The notes below the pieces were generated by a model. It was given only the letters and a program-made list of their open reading frames with translations, searched no databases and was not told the origin of the DNA. Positions 1 to 8,376 of a stretch of DNA of 64,000 nt are shown here, one piece after another. Source of the DNA: Chryseobacterium scophthalmum (GTDB taxonomy: Bacteria; Bacteroidota; Bacteroidia; Flavobacteriales; Weeksellaceae); contig NZ_FSRQ01000002.1 in assembly GCF_900143185.1 (NCBI RefSeq), positions 496,001-560,000 of the forward strand, written 5' to 3'. The position numbers were made by a program, and so were the translations under genes. The stretch's first letter is position 1. Each line of letters begins with the position of its first letter.

Positions 1-126
1 GTAGCTGTTAAAATGTCTAGAAATGCAGCGAAAGGTGGAGCGGCAGCTCAAGATGATGATGAGGATGAAGAAGTTGCAACTGAAGAAGGAGCAGCTCCAG
101 AAGCGGCTGAAGCTTCAGCAGAATAA
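1..126 (+). CDS. rplY: 50S ribosomal protein L25 / Ctc family, C-terminal end only (partial)
   Basis: The window opens inside a reading frame of 41 codons that ends with TAA at 124-126. It reads VAVKMSRNAAKGG, followed by an acidic, alanine-rich tail. The end of flavobacterial L25/Ctc proteins, which bind 5S rRNA in the large subunit, looks like this: a final beta strand of the type VVAVKxSRNA and then a variable Ala/Glu-rich tail. The assignment rests on this short stretch and the lack of any other good match. An in-frame ATG at 13 is internal, not a start. A strong terminator follows 24 bases after the stop. Confidence 0.55.
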   Translation, partial: VAVKMSRNAAKGGAAAQDDDEDEEVATEEGAAPEAAEASAE

Positions 127-150
127 GAATTTTCTTACTCTAAATAAATT

Positions 151-179
151 AACCTGTCATTTTTTGGCAGGTTTTTTTG
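151..179 (+). terminator. Intrinsic terminator after the L25-like gene
   Basis: AACCTGTC (151-158) pairs with GGCAGGTT (166-173), with one G-U pair, and a run of T follows. It ends the upstream transcript and separates it from the desulfurase gene. Confidence 0.8.
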
Positions 180-283
180 TTTTAGATAAAAACGATCACT
201 CTATTAATCTGGCAGACTTTTAGATAAAAAATCGTAAATTTGATGCGTTCTAAATAAAGAACCTTTTAATTAAAATTGTAATA

Positions 284-1504
284 ATGTTTGACATTCAGGA
301 AATCAGAAGTCAGTTTTCTATATTAAATCAGGAGGTGAACGGTAAACCATTGGTTTATTTAGATAATGCAGCAACGTCTCAGAAACCCAACTCAGTACTT
401 GAGGTTTGGAATCAGTATTATACAGAACTCAACGCTAATGTACATCGCGGAATTCATACATTGAGCCAACTAGCAACCGAAGAAATGGAGCTTTCAAGAA
501 GAAAAATCCAGAAATTTATCAATGCTAAACATGATTTTGAAGTTATTTTTACCAAAGGAACAACCGAAGGTTTAAATCTTATCTCTTATATTTTAACTCA
601 AAAGTTAAAGAAAGATGACGAGATCATTGTCTCTTATCTCGAGCATCATTCGAATATCGTTCCATGGCAATTGCTTTGCGAAAGAACAGGTGCGAAACTT
701 CGCGTCATCCCAATTGATGAAAACGGAATTCTTCAGCTTGATTATTTAGACGAATTTTTAAGCGAAAAAACAAAAGTAGTTTCTGTTAATCAGGTTTCCA
801 ATGCTTTGGGAATTGTAAATCCTGTTGAAGAAATTATTGCTAAAACAAGAGCCAATTCAGATGCTTATATCGTGATTGACGGCGCTCAGTCGGCTCCTCA
901 TTTTACAATTGATGTGCAGAAATTAGACTGCGATTTCTTTGTATTTTCAGGGCATAAAATGTATGCTCCGATGGGAACGGGAATATTGTACGGAAAACAG
1001 GAAATTCTTGAAGATTTGCCACCTTTCCACGGTGGAGGTGAAATGATTGCGGTATGTTCGTTCGATGCAACAACGTATGCTGGTTTGCCTTTTAAATATG
1101 AAGCTGGAACGCCAAATGTAGGCGGAAATATTGCTTTAGGTGCTGCTATTGATTTCATTAAAAAAGTAGGACAGGAAAATATCCAAACTCACGAAAATGC
1201 TTTGCTGGAATATGCACAAAAACAACTTTTAGAGATTGAAGGTCTAAAAGTATATGGCGAAAAAGCTCACAGAACAGGTGTCGTTTCGTTTAATTTAGAA
1301 GGAATTGGCATTTCTTCGGATGTAGGAATGATTCTCGATAAAATGGGAGTTGCGGTAAGAACCGGACATCATTGTACACAACCAATTATGGATTTCTTTA
1401 ATATTGCAGGAACTGTAAGAGCAAGTTTTGCAGTTTACAATACATTTAATGAGATCGATTTGCTTGTAGAAGGTGTGAAAAAAGCAAAAAGAATGCTTTC
1501 TTAA
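284..1504 (+). CDS. sufS: Cysteine desulfurase, SufS/CsdA type
   Basis: A PLP-dependent aminotransferase-fold enzyme of 406 residues, the usual length for SufS. It takes sulfur from L-cysteine as an enzyme-bound persulfide and supplies it to the SUF iron-sulfur scaffold. The PLP lysine is Lys225 in FSGHKMYAPMGTG. The persulfide cysteine is Cys364 in RTGHHCTQP, the short group-II (SufS) context and not the long loop of IscS. The N-terminus VYLDNAATSQKP is typical. No sufBCDE genes are adjacent, so it is a single-gene unit, closed by a terminator directly after the stop. Confidence 0.92.
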   Translation: MFDIQEIRSQFSILNQEVNGKPLVYLDNAATSQKPNSVLEVWNQYYTELNANVHRGIHTLSQLATEEMELSRRKIQKFINAKHDFEVIFTKGTTEGLNLISYILTQKLKKDDEIIVSYLEHHSNIVPWQLLCERTGAKLRVIPIDENGILQLDYLDEFLSEKTKVVSVNQVSNALGIVNPVEEIIAKTRANSDAYIVIDGAQSAPHFTIDVQKLDCDFFVFSGHKMYAPMGTGILYGKQEILEDLPPFHGGGEMIAVCSFDATTYAGLPFKYEAGTPNVGGNIALGAAIDFIKKVGQENIQTHENALLEYAQKQLLEIEGLKVYGEKAHRTGVVSFNLEGIGISSDVGMILDKMGVAVRTGHHCTQPIMDFFNIAGTVRASFAVYNTFNEIDLLVEGVKKAKRMLS

Positions 1505-1513
1505 TAACTTAAC

Positions 1514-1546
1514 AGACTGTTTCTTTGAAGCAGTCTTTATTTTTTA
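1514..1546 (+). terminator. Intrinsic terminator after sufS
   Basis: AGACTG (1514-1519) and CAGTCT (1531-1536) form a stem followed by a T-rich run. It covers the TTG at 1525 that would extend the next reading frame, which argues against that upstream start. Confidence 0.75.
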
Positions 1547-1551
1547 ATACG

Positions 1552-2667
1552 ATGAAATACAAGATTTTTTATGCTTTTGCGCTATTGTTGTTCCCCCTGA
1601 TTTTTAGCGCAACAACAATTCCTTTTGAATATATTGATGGAAAAATAATCATCAATGTTGATATCAAAAATAAGAAACATAATTTCATATTTGATACCGG
1701 TGCTTTAACGATTATTTCTTCTGAACTAAAAGGTTCGTTGAACGAAAAAAAGAGCAACGCCATATTTGAAGGTACAGATGCTAATAATTCTACATCAAGG
1801 ATGGATCTTTTCTCAACCAACGAGTTGAAAATTGATGATCTGAAATTTAAAAATATAGACTTTTCATTTGCAGATACTAGCTGGATGGATTCTCGTGCGT
1901 GCAAGAAAATCAGTGGAATTTTCGGAGCGAATATGATGAACAATAAAGTTTGGCGAATAGATTTTAAACTTAAAAAAATTATTATTTCAGATAAAGTAAC
2001 AGAGAGTTCTGCTCAATCGATATCAATCCCATTTTCTGAAGAAAATTTCACTCACGTTCCTACAATCAGTGTCAATATAAGAAAGCAAAATTTCAATGTG
2101 TTTTTCGATACAGGAGCGGGTTCAGGTTTTACACTAAATTCAAGATCTTATCAATTAGTAAAAGACAATAATTTTTTGATTTTTGAAGGACTTTTATCTC
2201 AATCATTAAGCAGCATTAGTAAAGGCGAAAGACAGCTTGATGTGATGGAAGTTGAGGTTGATAATAAAATTTTGGGGAATCAGATTGTTGACACGAGTTC
2301 AGATTCACGAAATTTGGTGGGAACAAGATTCATGGAAAATTTTCTCATCGATTTAGATTTCGTCAACAAAAAAGTCATTCTCAATCCAACAGGAAAAACC
2401 GCAGAATATAATAGCTTCGGAATTGCTTTTGCTCCTGTAGAGAACCATTTGGTTATCGTTAATAAACTAAAAATTCCTCAGTTGTCAGAATTAAATGTTG
2501 CCGATAAAATTATTAAAGTAAATAATATTGATATTTCAAAAATCAATGCTGAAAAATTTTGTGAAGTTAAAAAGCTTATTGATAACAGTTCTGAAATGAC
2601 TATTCAAAACGAATCTGGAAAAGAATTTAAACTCGAGAAGAAAAATATTTTACAGTATTTAAATTAA
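1552..2667 (+). CDS. Retropepsin-like aspartic protease with C-terminal PDZ-like segment
   Basis: A secreted protein of 371 residues with two retroviral-type aspartyl motifs: FDTGALTIIS at about residue 47 and FFDTGAGSGFTLNS at about residue 185. This suggests two tandem aspartyl-protease half-domains in one chain. The C-terminal 60 residues (VADKIIKVNNIDISKIN) resemble the ligand-binding half of a PDZ domain. Flavobacterial proteins of this build are predicted periplasmic proteases with unknown substrates. I chose the ATG at 1552 because it gives a clean signal peptide (KIFYAFALLLFPLIFSA) and lies after the sufS terminator. The physiological role is unknown. Confidence 0.75.
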   Translation: MKYKIFYAFALLLFPLIFSATTIPFEYIDGKIIINVDIKNKKHNFIFDTGALTIISSELKGSLNEKKSNAIFEGTDANNSTSRMDLFSTNELKIDDLKFKNIDFSFADTSWMDSRACKKISGIFGANMMNNKVWRIDFKLKKIIISDKVTESSAQSISIPFSEENFTHVPTISVNIRKQNFNVFFDTGAGSGFTLNSRSYQLVKDNNFLIFEGLLSQSLSSISKGERQLDVMEVEVDNKILGNQIVDTSSDSRNLVGTRFMENFLIDLDFVNKKVILNPTGKTAEYNSFGIAFAPVENHLVIVNKLKIPQLSELNVADKIIKVNNIDISKINAEKFCEVKKLIDNSSEMTIQNESGKEFKLEKKNILQYLN

Positions 2668-2807
2668 TTTCAATTTAAAAAACAGCAATTTCATTTTGTA
2701 ATCAATTTTGTTACATTATAGATTTTAACAATTGTTCAAATTAGCTTTTTAGCGATTTTCTTAAGATTGTTTACGCTAATTTTGTCCGGTAAAATTTTAT
2801 TCAATCT

Positions 2808-3440
2808 ATGGAATTATTAGATAAATTAAACTGGAGATTTGCTACAAAAGCAATGAACGGGCAAAAAGTGCCACAGGAAAAACTAGATAAAATATTAGAG
2901 GCGGCAAGATTGGCGCCTACATCAAGCGGTTTGCAGCCTTTTGAGATCATTGTGATCAGCAATCAGGAAATCAAAGAACAGATCAAACCTCACGCTTGGA
3001 ATCAGCCTCAAGTTACAGATTGCTCACATCTTTTGGTTTTTGCAGCTTGGGATAATTATACCGAGGAAAGAATCAATAAAATGTTTGATTTAACCAACGA
3101 TGTAAGAGGTTTTAAAAATGAAGGCTGGGAAAATTACAGACAACAGATTTTGGCAATGTATCCTCCAAGACCAGCTGAAGAAAACTTCACACATGCAGCA
3201 AAACAGGCTTATATTTCTTTTGGTGCAGCGATTATAGCAGCAGCTTTCGAAGAGGTAGATTCTACGCCAATGGAAGGGTTTTCACCTGAAGCAGTAGATG
3301 AAATTTTAAATTTAAAAGAAAAAGGTTTAAGAAGTGTTCTTCTTTTGCCAATCGGTTACAGAGATACTGAAAACGATTGGTTGGTAAACCTTACCAAAGT
3401 GAGAAAATCGAAAGAAGATTTCATCACAGAACTTAATTAA
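2808..3440 (+). CDS. NAD(P)H-dependent nitroreductase family protein (NfsB-like)
   Basis: A protein of 210 residues with the FMN-binding nitroreductase fold. It has the N-terminal helix pattern RFATKAMNG and the segment RLAPTSSGLQPFEIIVI, where APTSSGLQP contacts FMN, and later AAKQAYISFGAAIIAAA. Enzymes of this family reduce nitroaromatics, quinones or flavins with NAD(P)H as homodimers. The substrate cannot be told from sequence. The gene appears to be transcribed alone and ends at a strong bidirectional hairpin. Confidence 0.88.
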   Translation: MELLDKLNWRFATKAMNGQKVPQEKLDKILEAARLAPTSSGLQPFEIIVISNQEIKEQIKPHAWNQPQVTDCSHLLVFAAWDNYTEERINKMFDLTNDVRGFKNEGWENYRQQILAMYPPRPAEENFTHAAKQAYISFGAAIIAAAFEEVDSTPMEGFSPEAVDEILNLKEKGLRSVLLLPIGYRDTENDWLVNLTKVRKSKEDFITELN

Positions 3441-3463
3441 CGGCTAATTTTTTTCTTCATAGA

Positions 3464-3505
3464 AAAATCCCTTTCAAAGGTATTTTTGAAAGGGATTTTA
3501 TTTTT
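3464..3505. terminator. Bidirectional terminator with a 15-bp perfect stem
   Basis: Positions 3464-3478 pair perfectly with 3485-3499 (AAAATCCCTTTCAAA against its complement) around a 6-base loop, with A/T runs on both sides. It can end the nitroreductase transcript and the opposing toxin transcript. A near copy lies at 4096-4128. Confidence 0.85.
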
Positions 3506-3815
3506 CTCGTTCTATCTTTTCTGGATTTTGTCTGTTGTCAAAAATCGGCAATTTTAATGAACAGATTATCATTATCAATAGAATAAATGATTTTATAATT
3601 TGATTCTACAATATAATGATACTCAATATTCCGGTTTTCCAGCAAAATTCTCTTTGACCTATTTTAGGATTGTAAATTAATTTATCGGGAGCTAAAAGAA
3701 TTTTAGTGATAATTTTTAATGCAACTTGATAACTCTTAGAAACTTCCTTGTAATAATTGAAAATTTCATCAATCTGTTTTTCAGAAAATTCAGACCAAAT
3801 AACTTCGTATTTCAA
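3498..3815 (-). pseudogene. RelE/ParE-family toxin, broken by two indels
   Basis: The first 60 codons read as a RelE/ParE ribonuclease or gyrase-poison toxin (MKYEVIWSEFSEKQIDEIFNYY, later NPKIGQRE). The open frame then runs into a tag and stops at 3606. Around 3644-3650 a shift of one base brings in ILLENRNIEYHYIVESNYK and NLFIKIADF, the conserved strands of the family. A second shift at the five-base A run 3540-3544 restores DNRQNPEKIEREK, the usual C-terminal motif, ending at 3498. The two indels cancel each other. As written, the product is truncated to 69 residues and lacks the catalytic C-terminal half. Confidence 0.7.
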
Positions 3816-4048
3816 TTTGAATATTTTGAAAGTAATTCGGAAGTTGTTTTAAATTTTTTATTTTCAAAATCATCTTCTGACTTTGAAATCCTTTCATTCA
3901 TTTCTTCAATAGTTAGCTTTTCAAGCTTATTTTCTTCCTCAATATTTTTAGCTTTTTTCAATAACTTTTCAAACTGAGCAATCACTTCCTCGCTTTGAAG
4001 CTTAAGAAAGTCTTGTATAAACTCTAATTTTCTTGATTGAATATCCAT
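3812..4048 (-). CDS. Putative antitoxin partner of the RelE/ParE-like gene
   Basis: A charged, helical protein of 78 residues rich in Glu and Lys (LQSEEVIAQFEKLLKKAKN). Its stop overlaps the toxin start by four bases (ATGA), the usual antitoxin-toxin coupling. Bacteroidetes RelE/ParE loci often have such small, poorly conserved upstream partners, which bind and neutralise the toxin and may repress the promoter. No DNA-binding fold can be named with certainty. With the toxin broken, the antitoxin may be a remnant or may act on toxins elsewhere. Confidence 0.6.
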   Translation of the reverse strand: MDIQSRKLEFIQDFLKLQSEEVIAQFEKLLKKAKNIEEENKLEKLTIEEMNERISKSEDDFENKKFKTTSELLSKYSN

Positions 4049-4095
4049 TTTAGAAATATTTGATAATCAAATGTATAAAAATAATTTTGGAATTG

Positions 4096-4128
4096 AAAAT
4101 CCCTCTCAATTAGTTTGAAAGGGATTTT
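4096..4128. repeat. Second copy of the 3464-3499 hairpin
   Basis: AAAATCCCTCTCAAT and TTTGAAAGGGATTTT nearly repeat both arms of the hairpin at 3464-3499. The two copies bracket the toxin-antitoxin pair. It can also act as a terminator. Confidence 0.65.
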
Positions 4129-4156
4129 ATTTATAATGAATTTTAAATTACGTAAA

Positions 4157-4236
4157 GTTTGTCATTCCGTAGGAATCTTGACAATGTATTTGCGTAATTT
4201 TTAAAGCTAAATTTAGATTCCTCAGGAATGACAAAC
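4157..4236. repeat. Palindromic dispersed element, copy 1 (80 bp)
   Basis: A 22-base left arm (4157-4178, GTTTGTCATTCCGTAGGAAT plus CT) is complementary at 20 of 22 bases to the right arm 4215-4236, with a 36-base centre. The same arms occur at 37328-37398. The following 4240-4279 (atctgtgtcaatccgtgaag) resembles repeat-derived intergenic sequence also seen near 24560 and 15620. Confidence 0.8.
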
Positions 4237-4283
4237 GTATTGAAAAATCTGTGTCAATCCGTGAAGATCTGTGGGAATAAAAT

Positions 4284-5315
4284 TTAATTATTCGGCTTCC
4301 AATCTACCACCGCTCTGATAAACGCTTCCGCATTTTCCAAAGGAATATTTGGTAAAATTCCGTGTCCTAAATTGGCAATATATCGGTCTTTTCCGAAACG
4401 GTTTATCATTTCATTCACCATTTTCTTAATTGTTTCAGGTGTAGAATGCAATCTTGCAGGATCAAAATTTCCTTGCAGTGTCATGGTGTGATTCGTCAAA
4501 GTTCTTGCAAATTCCGGCTTGATTGTCCAGTCAACTCCCAAAGCTGAAACTGGAGCCATTGTCATTTCTTCCAAAGCAAACCAGCATCCTTTTCCAAAAA
4601 CTACAACGTGTGTTAATGGGCTTAAAACCTCAACGATCTGGTTGATGTATTGCCAAGAAAATTCCTGGTAATCTTCTGGAGAAAGCATTCCACCCCAAGA
4701 ATCGAAAACTTGTACTGCAGAAACACCTTTTTCAACTTTTCTTTTCAGATAAGCAATCGTAGTGTCTGTAATTTTCTGAAGTAACAAATGTGCAGCTTCC
4801 GGTTGTTGGAAACAGAAAGATTTAGCAATATCAAAAGCCTTACTTCCTTTTCCTTCTACGCAATAGCAAAGAATCGTCCACGGAGAACCCGCAAAACCAA
4901 TCAATGGAATATCGTTGTCTAATTTGATTAAAGTCAGTTCTATGGCATCAAAAACGTATCCTAAAGTATCGTTCACATCAGGAACAATTATATTCTGTAC
5001 GTCTTCCATCGTTCTGATCGGATTATCCAACCATGGACCTACATTTTCCTTCATTTTAAAATCAATTCCCATTGCTTGAGGAACCACCAAAATATCAGAA
5101 AATAAAATCGCAGCATCCAAAGGATATCTTCTGATGGGCTGAACTGTAATTTCAGAAGCCAGTTCCGGAGTCTGACATCTTGTGAAGAAATCGTATTTGT
5201 CGCGAAGTGCAATAAATTCCGGCAAATATCGTCCTGCCTGTCTCATCATCCAAACCGGTGGTCTTTCTACAGTTTCACCACGAAGTGCTTTTAAATATAG
5301 GTCGTTTTTAATCAT
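4284..5315 (-). CDS. hemE: Uroporphyrinogen decarboxylase
   Basis: Converts uroporphyrinogen III to coproporphyrinogen III by removing four carboxyl groups, in the cytoplasm. The protein has 343 residues, the normal length. It carries the N-terminal signature [16 protein letters not shown], whose arginines bind the substrate, the catalytic-Asp region [12 protein letters not shown], and [12 protein letters not shown]. It is the last gene of the haem cluster, separated from hemD by a short gap of 37 bases and read in the same direction. Confidence 0.95.
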   Translation of the reverse strand: MIKNDLYLKALRGETVERPPVWMMRQAGRYLPEFIALRDKYDFFTRCQTPELASEITVQPIRRYPLDAAILFSDILVVPQAMGIDFKMKENVGPWLDNPIRTMEDVQNIIVPDVNDTLGYVFDAIELTLIKLDNDIPLIGFAGSPWTILCYCVEGKGSKAFDIAKSFCFQQPEAAHLLLQKITDTTIAYLKRKVEKGVSAVQVFDSWGGMLSPEDYQEFSWQYINQIVEVLSPLTHVVVFGKGCWFALEEMTMAPVSALGVDWTIKPEFARTLTNHTMTLQGNFDPARLHSTPETIKKMVNEMINRFGKDRYIANLGHGILPNIPLENAEAFIRAVVDWKPNN

Positions 5316-5352
5316 AATTTTAATTGATAATTGACGGTTTTTAGTTGATAGA

Positions 5353-6039
5353 TTATAAAATATCTTTTAGTAATCTATTTTTTATGACCGACAATATGTT
5401 TAATAAAGTATTTTCTGTACTCGTAAAAATCTCAGATTTTGTATGTTTTCTTACCTCTTTAGAAGTAGTTTCTCCTATTGAAAAAAGAATAGCATTTTCT
5501 AAAGAATTATTTTTCGCAAAACTACGAACTCCGCTCGGGCTAAAAAAAACTATTGCATGATATTTTTCATGTATCACAGGATTAAGTGCTTCGGTCTCAT
5601 AAACAGTCACTTTTTTGTACGAAATATTCTGCAGCGGAAGTTCCTTGTCTAAAACATCCAATGCTAAATTTCCACAAAAATGAATGAATTTTTCGTGAAC
5701 GCAGTTTTCAGTAATAAACTGAGATAATGTTTCAGCATTTTTTAAAACCTTAAAGGTTCCGAAACCGTTTTTACGAAGCTCTCTTTTGGTTTTTTCGCCT
5801 ACACAGTAAATCTTATTGTAGTTTTTTGCAGTAAAATCTTCATTAGGCTGAAATTTGTTTTCAAAAAAAGATTTTACACCGTTGGAACTTGTGAAAATAA
5901 GCGATCGGTCTTTCAGGTCAAAACGTTCTACCGAGATCGATTTTGTTTTTATTACCTCAATACAATCGACCGAAATATGATTTCCCAGTTTTTCAGAAAT
6001 GTATTTAGGATCGATGTTTTTGGTAAATAAAATGTTCAT
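5353..6039 (-). CDS. hemD: Uroporphyrinogen-III synthase
   Basis: A protein of 228 residues in the HemD position between hemC/hemA and hemE. It closes hydroxymethylbilane to uroporphyrinogen III. HemD sequences are poorly conserved. The supporting parts here are [12 protein letters not shown] near residue 48, [17 protein letters not shown] near residue 75 and [13 protein letters not shown] near residue 160, the three recurring HemD patterns. Its start codon overlaps the stop of the upstream amidase gene by one base, so the two are probably translationally coupled. Confidence 0.85.
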   Translation of the reverse strand: MNILFTKNIDPKYISEKLGNHISVDCIEVIKTKSISVERFDLKDRSLIFTSSNGVKSFFENKFQPNEDFTAKNYNKIYCVGEKTKRELRKNGFGTFKVLKNAETLSQFITENCVHEKFIHFCGNLALDVLDKELPLQNISYKKVTVYETEALNPVIHEKYHAIVFFSPSGVRSFAKNNSLENAILFSIGETTSKEVRKHTKSEIFTSTENTLLNILSVIKNRLLKDIL

Positions 6040-6698
6040 TAAGGTTTGTCTTTTAAATGTAAATCTGCGACTTGCTTTCTTACTTTTGTCATGAAGTCTT
6101 TTCCTGGATCTTCTTTTCCTGTGAAATAATTGGGATCAGATTCTTTCCATAATTTAGAATTTCTGAAAACTCCGTATTCTGAATGGCCAATAAGATATTC
6201 TATTTTGTATTTTTTGGTTAAATATCTTACCAGTTGTGCGTTGGCTTCCACTTGCTTTTCAGTAAGCGGTTGTTTTTTACTTCCTATATTTTCAACTCCG
6301 ATGGCGCAATAATTTAAACCAATTGTGTGTCTTGCAAATTGAGTTGGTTCCATCAACTGATAAATAGTTCCGTCCCGGTCTATAATGAATTGCGAAGAAA
6401 CATTTAAGGTGCTTTGTTTTTTTAAAGTATTTCTTGCGCTTTCAAGATGGGTTTTGTTGAAATATTTGTGGTTGCTTTCTACTGTTCCTCCCGCTGTATA
6501 ATGCAAAACAATCATTTTCGGAACAATCGTTGGCGTTTTTTGAGTTAAACCGTGATGTTCTTTTAAATATTCTAAACTTAATTGAATTCTTTCCGCAGAA
6601 TAAATGATCGGTTTATCGACGATTTTTAAGCTTGAATTCTGTGCCGAACTCAAGTTTAAAATAAATAAAAACAAAATGAAAACTACCTTTCTCATCAT
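6039..6698 (-). CDS. N-acetylmuramoyl-L-alanine amidase (Amidase_2 / PGRP type)
   Basis: A secreted protein of 219 residues with the signal peptide KVVFILFLFILNLSSAQ. The Amidase_2 zinc-site pattern is visible: MIVLHYTAGG (first His), the core HTIGLNYCAIGVENIG, GHSEYG and DPGKDF. Such enzymes cut the bond between MurNAc and L-alanine in peptidoglycan and often act in recycling or remodelling. It sits between the DUF1287 gene (3-base gap) and hemD (1-base overlap), so it shares the haem transcript although its chemistry is unrelated to haem. Confidence 0.85.
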   Translation of the reverse strand: MMRKVVFILFLFILNLSSAQNSSLKIVDKPIIYSAERIQLSLEYLKEHHGLTQKTPTIVPKMIVLHYTAGGTVESNHKYFNKTHLESARNTLKKQSTLNVSSQFIIDRDGTIYQLMEPTQFARHTIGLNYCAIGVENIGSKKQPLTEKQVEANAQLVRYLTKKYKIEYLIGHSEYGVFRNSKLWKESDPNYFTGKEDPGKDFMTKVRKQVADLHLKDKP

Positions 6699-6701
6699 AT
6701 A

Positions 6702-7283
6702 TTATTTTGAATATTGGTAATGTCCGGTAATTGTAAATTTAAACAGGCAATCTTCAATAACCTGTCCTGCGCCGATATTATGTACAATTAAATATCTTTT
6801 TCCGTCTGCCGATTTTTTGTTAACCACAATTCCGATATGTGTTAAATTTCCTGGAAGAAGCCACGTTACAATATCTCCGGGAGCATATAATTCAGGTTTG
6901 GTTTCGATTGATTTAGATTTTCCAAATTTCGCAAAGAAAACCATCAGGTTTGGAACTCTTCTATGATCAATATTCGTGTCTGGTTTTTTCAAACCAAACT
7001 TTTTAGGATATTTAGAAAAATTCTTCTTCATATCTTCATGCACTTCTTTTTGCAAATCAATTCCCAGTTTTCGATATGCTCTTATAATTACGTCGGTACA
7101 AACTCCTTTGTCTGAAGCTACATCACCATTCGGATACTTGATTGAATAATAAGCGGGATCGTAAGTCACTTTGTCTTTCGTCAAGCTCAAAGCCGCATCG
7201 GACAATTTTTGAGCAAATTGAGCTTGTGCTTTTCCAAAAAAAACAAAAAGTAATACAATGAATATTGAAAAGAATTTTTTCAT
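6702..7283 (-). CDS. DUF1287 family secreted protein (NlpC/P60-like cysteine peptidase fold)
   Basis: A protein of 193 residues with an N-terminal signal peptide ending near AQAQ. The DUF1287 landmarks are the nucleophile region DKGVCTDVIIRAYRKLGID and the histidine region PGDIVTWLLPG then LTHIGIVVN, so a papain-like Cys/His pair is present. The family is thought to hydrolyse cell-wall peptides, but I know of no defined reaction for this member. It lies directly before an amidase gene in one transcript, which supports a peptidoglycan role. Confidence 0.8.
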   Translation of the reverse strand: MKKFFSIFIVLLFVFFGKAQAQFAQKLSDAALSLTKDKVTYDPAYYSIKYPNGDVASDKGVCTDVIIRAYRKLGIDLQKEVHEDMKKNFSKYPKKFGLKKPDTNIDHRRVPNLMVFFAKFGKSKSIETKPELYAPGDIVTWLLPGNLTHIGIVVNKKSADGKRYLIVHNIGAGQVIEDCLFKFTITGHYQYSK

Positions 7284-7395
7284 GGGCTTAAAATTTGAAT
7301 TGAAAAACGAGTCTTGTAAAGTTCAAAAATTAATTTTAAACATGAAGATTCTTTAAGCATAAAGAAATGTTAAGATTCAGAAAATCTTAATTTTG

Positions 7396-7465
7396 CCTAA
7401 AACCTAAAACCTAAAACCTAAAACCTAAAACCTAAAACCTAAAACCTAAAACCTAAAACCTAAAA
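7396..7465. repeat. Ten perfect tandem copies of CCTAAAA (70 bp)
   Basis: The 7-base unit CCTAAAA (TTTTAGG on the transcribed strand) is repeated exactly ten times without error, beginning two bases past the hemC stop and 112 bases before the DUF1287 start. A perfect microsatellite of this kind can change copy number by slippage. It lies in the leader between hemC and the cell-wall genes and outside any coding frame. Confidence 0.97.
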
Positions 7466-7467
7466 GC

Positions 7468-8376
7468 TTAAAGCTGAGTTTTAATTTCAGTCATCAATTC
7501 TTTACCTCCGTTTTCTAAAACAATATTGGCAAATTTTTCGCCAAAATTTTCTTCTTCATTATATTCAAAACTTTCGTCGGTGGCGATATAGTTTTTTCCA
7601 TCCAAAGAGCAAAGAGCAGCCTTGAATCTGATCTGGTTTTCAATTTTTTCAGCAAAAGCTCCAATTGGTGCGGTACAACCTCCTTCAAGAGTACTCAGGA
7701 AATTTCTTTCAATCTCTACACAAATTTGAGTTTGCTTATGACTAATTTGTTTCAGAATATCGTTGATTTCTTTTTTGTCGGAATGTCCTGCAACGGCAAC
7801 CACACCTTGTGAAGGTGCAGGAATCATGAATGGAAGAAATTCGTAATCGATATCCATTTTCATTCTTTTAATTCCGGCCAGAGATAAAATGGTTGCATCA
7901 AAATCCTGTTCTTCAAGTTTCTGAAGTCTGGTCTGAATGTTTCCTCTGATGTCAAAAAATTCTGTATCGGGATAATTTTTAGACCAAAAAGCTCTTCTTC
8001 TTAAACTGCTTGTCGCCAATTTAAGTTCGTGAAATTCTTTATTCATTGCCGATTTTCTTTTGATCAAAACATCTTGTGGATGGTCTCTTTCAAGATAAGC
8101 GACGATTTCTATATTTTCGGGTAATTTTGTGGGTACATCTTTTAGGGAATGCACGGCAATATCAATTTCGTCATTCAGCAATGCGATGTCTAAATCTCTT
8201 GTAAAAACCCCTGTAATTCCTAAAGAATAAAGAGGCTGATTAAGATTTTTGTCGCCTGAAGAAACGATTGGGACAATCTCGGTAAGATAATTAAGGTTTT
8301 GCAAATGTCTTGCAACTTCTCTAGCCTGCCAAAGTGCAAGTGCAGAATTTCGGGTTCCTATTCTAATGCTTTTCAT
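7468..8376 (-). CDS. hemC: Hydroxymethylbilane synthase (porphobilinogen deaminase)
   Basis: Joins four porphobilinogen units to hydroxymethylbilane on a covalently bound dipyrromethane cofactor. The protein has 302 residues. Visible motifs are IRIGTRNSALALWQA at the start, AVHSLKDVPTKLPE (substrate arginine/lysine region), ATSSLRRRAF and IRGNIQTRLQKL, and the cofactor cysteine in TLEGGCTAPIGA. The start overlaps the end of hemA by 14 bases, so the two are translated in tandem. The tandem CCTAAAA array follows directly after the stop. Confidence 0.96.
   Translation of the reverse strand: MKSIRIGTRNSALALWQAREVARHLQNLNYLTEIVPIVSSGDKNLNQPLYSLGITGVFTRDLDIALLNDEIDIAVHSLKDVPTKLPENIEIVAYLERDHPQDVLIKRKSAMNKEFHELKLATSSLRRRAFWSKNYPDTEFFDIRGNIQTRLQKLEEQDFDATILSLAGIKRMKMDIDYEFLPFMIPAPSQGVVAVAGHSDKKEINDILKQISHKQTQICVEIERNFLSTLEGGCTAPIGAFAEKIENQIRFKAALCSLDGKNYIATDESFEYNEEENFGEKFANIVLENGGKELMTEIKTQL

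Noticed and set aside
898-1158. Minus-strand open frame inside sufS
   Set aside because: It is a shadow of the conserved desulfurase coding sequence; no family similarity.
1525-1551. Upstream TTG start of the aspartic protease gene
   Set aside because: It lies inside the sufS terminator stem; the ATG at 1552 gives a better signal peptide.
7396-7465. CCTAAAA array as CRISPR or telomere
   Set aside because: There are no spacers and no chromosome end; it is a simple direct tandem repeat in the middle of an operon.
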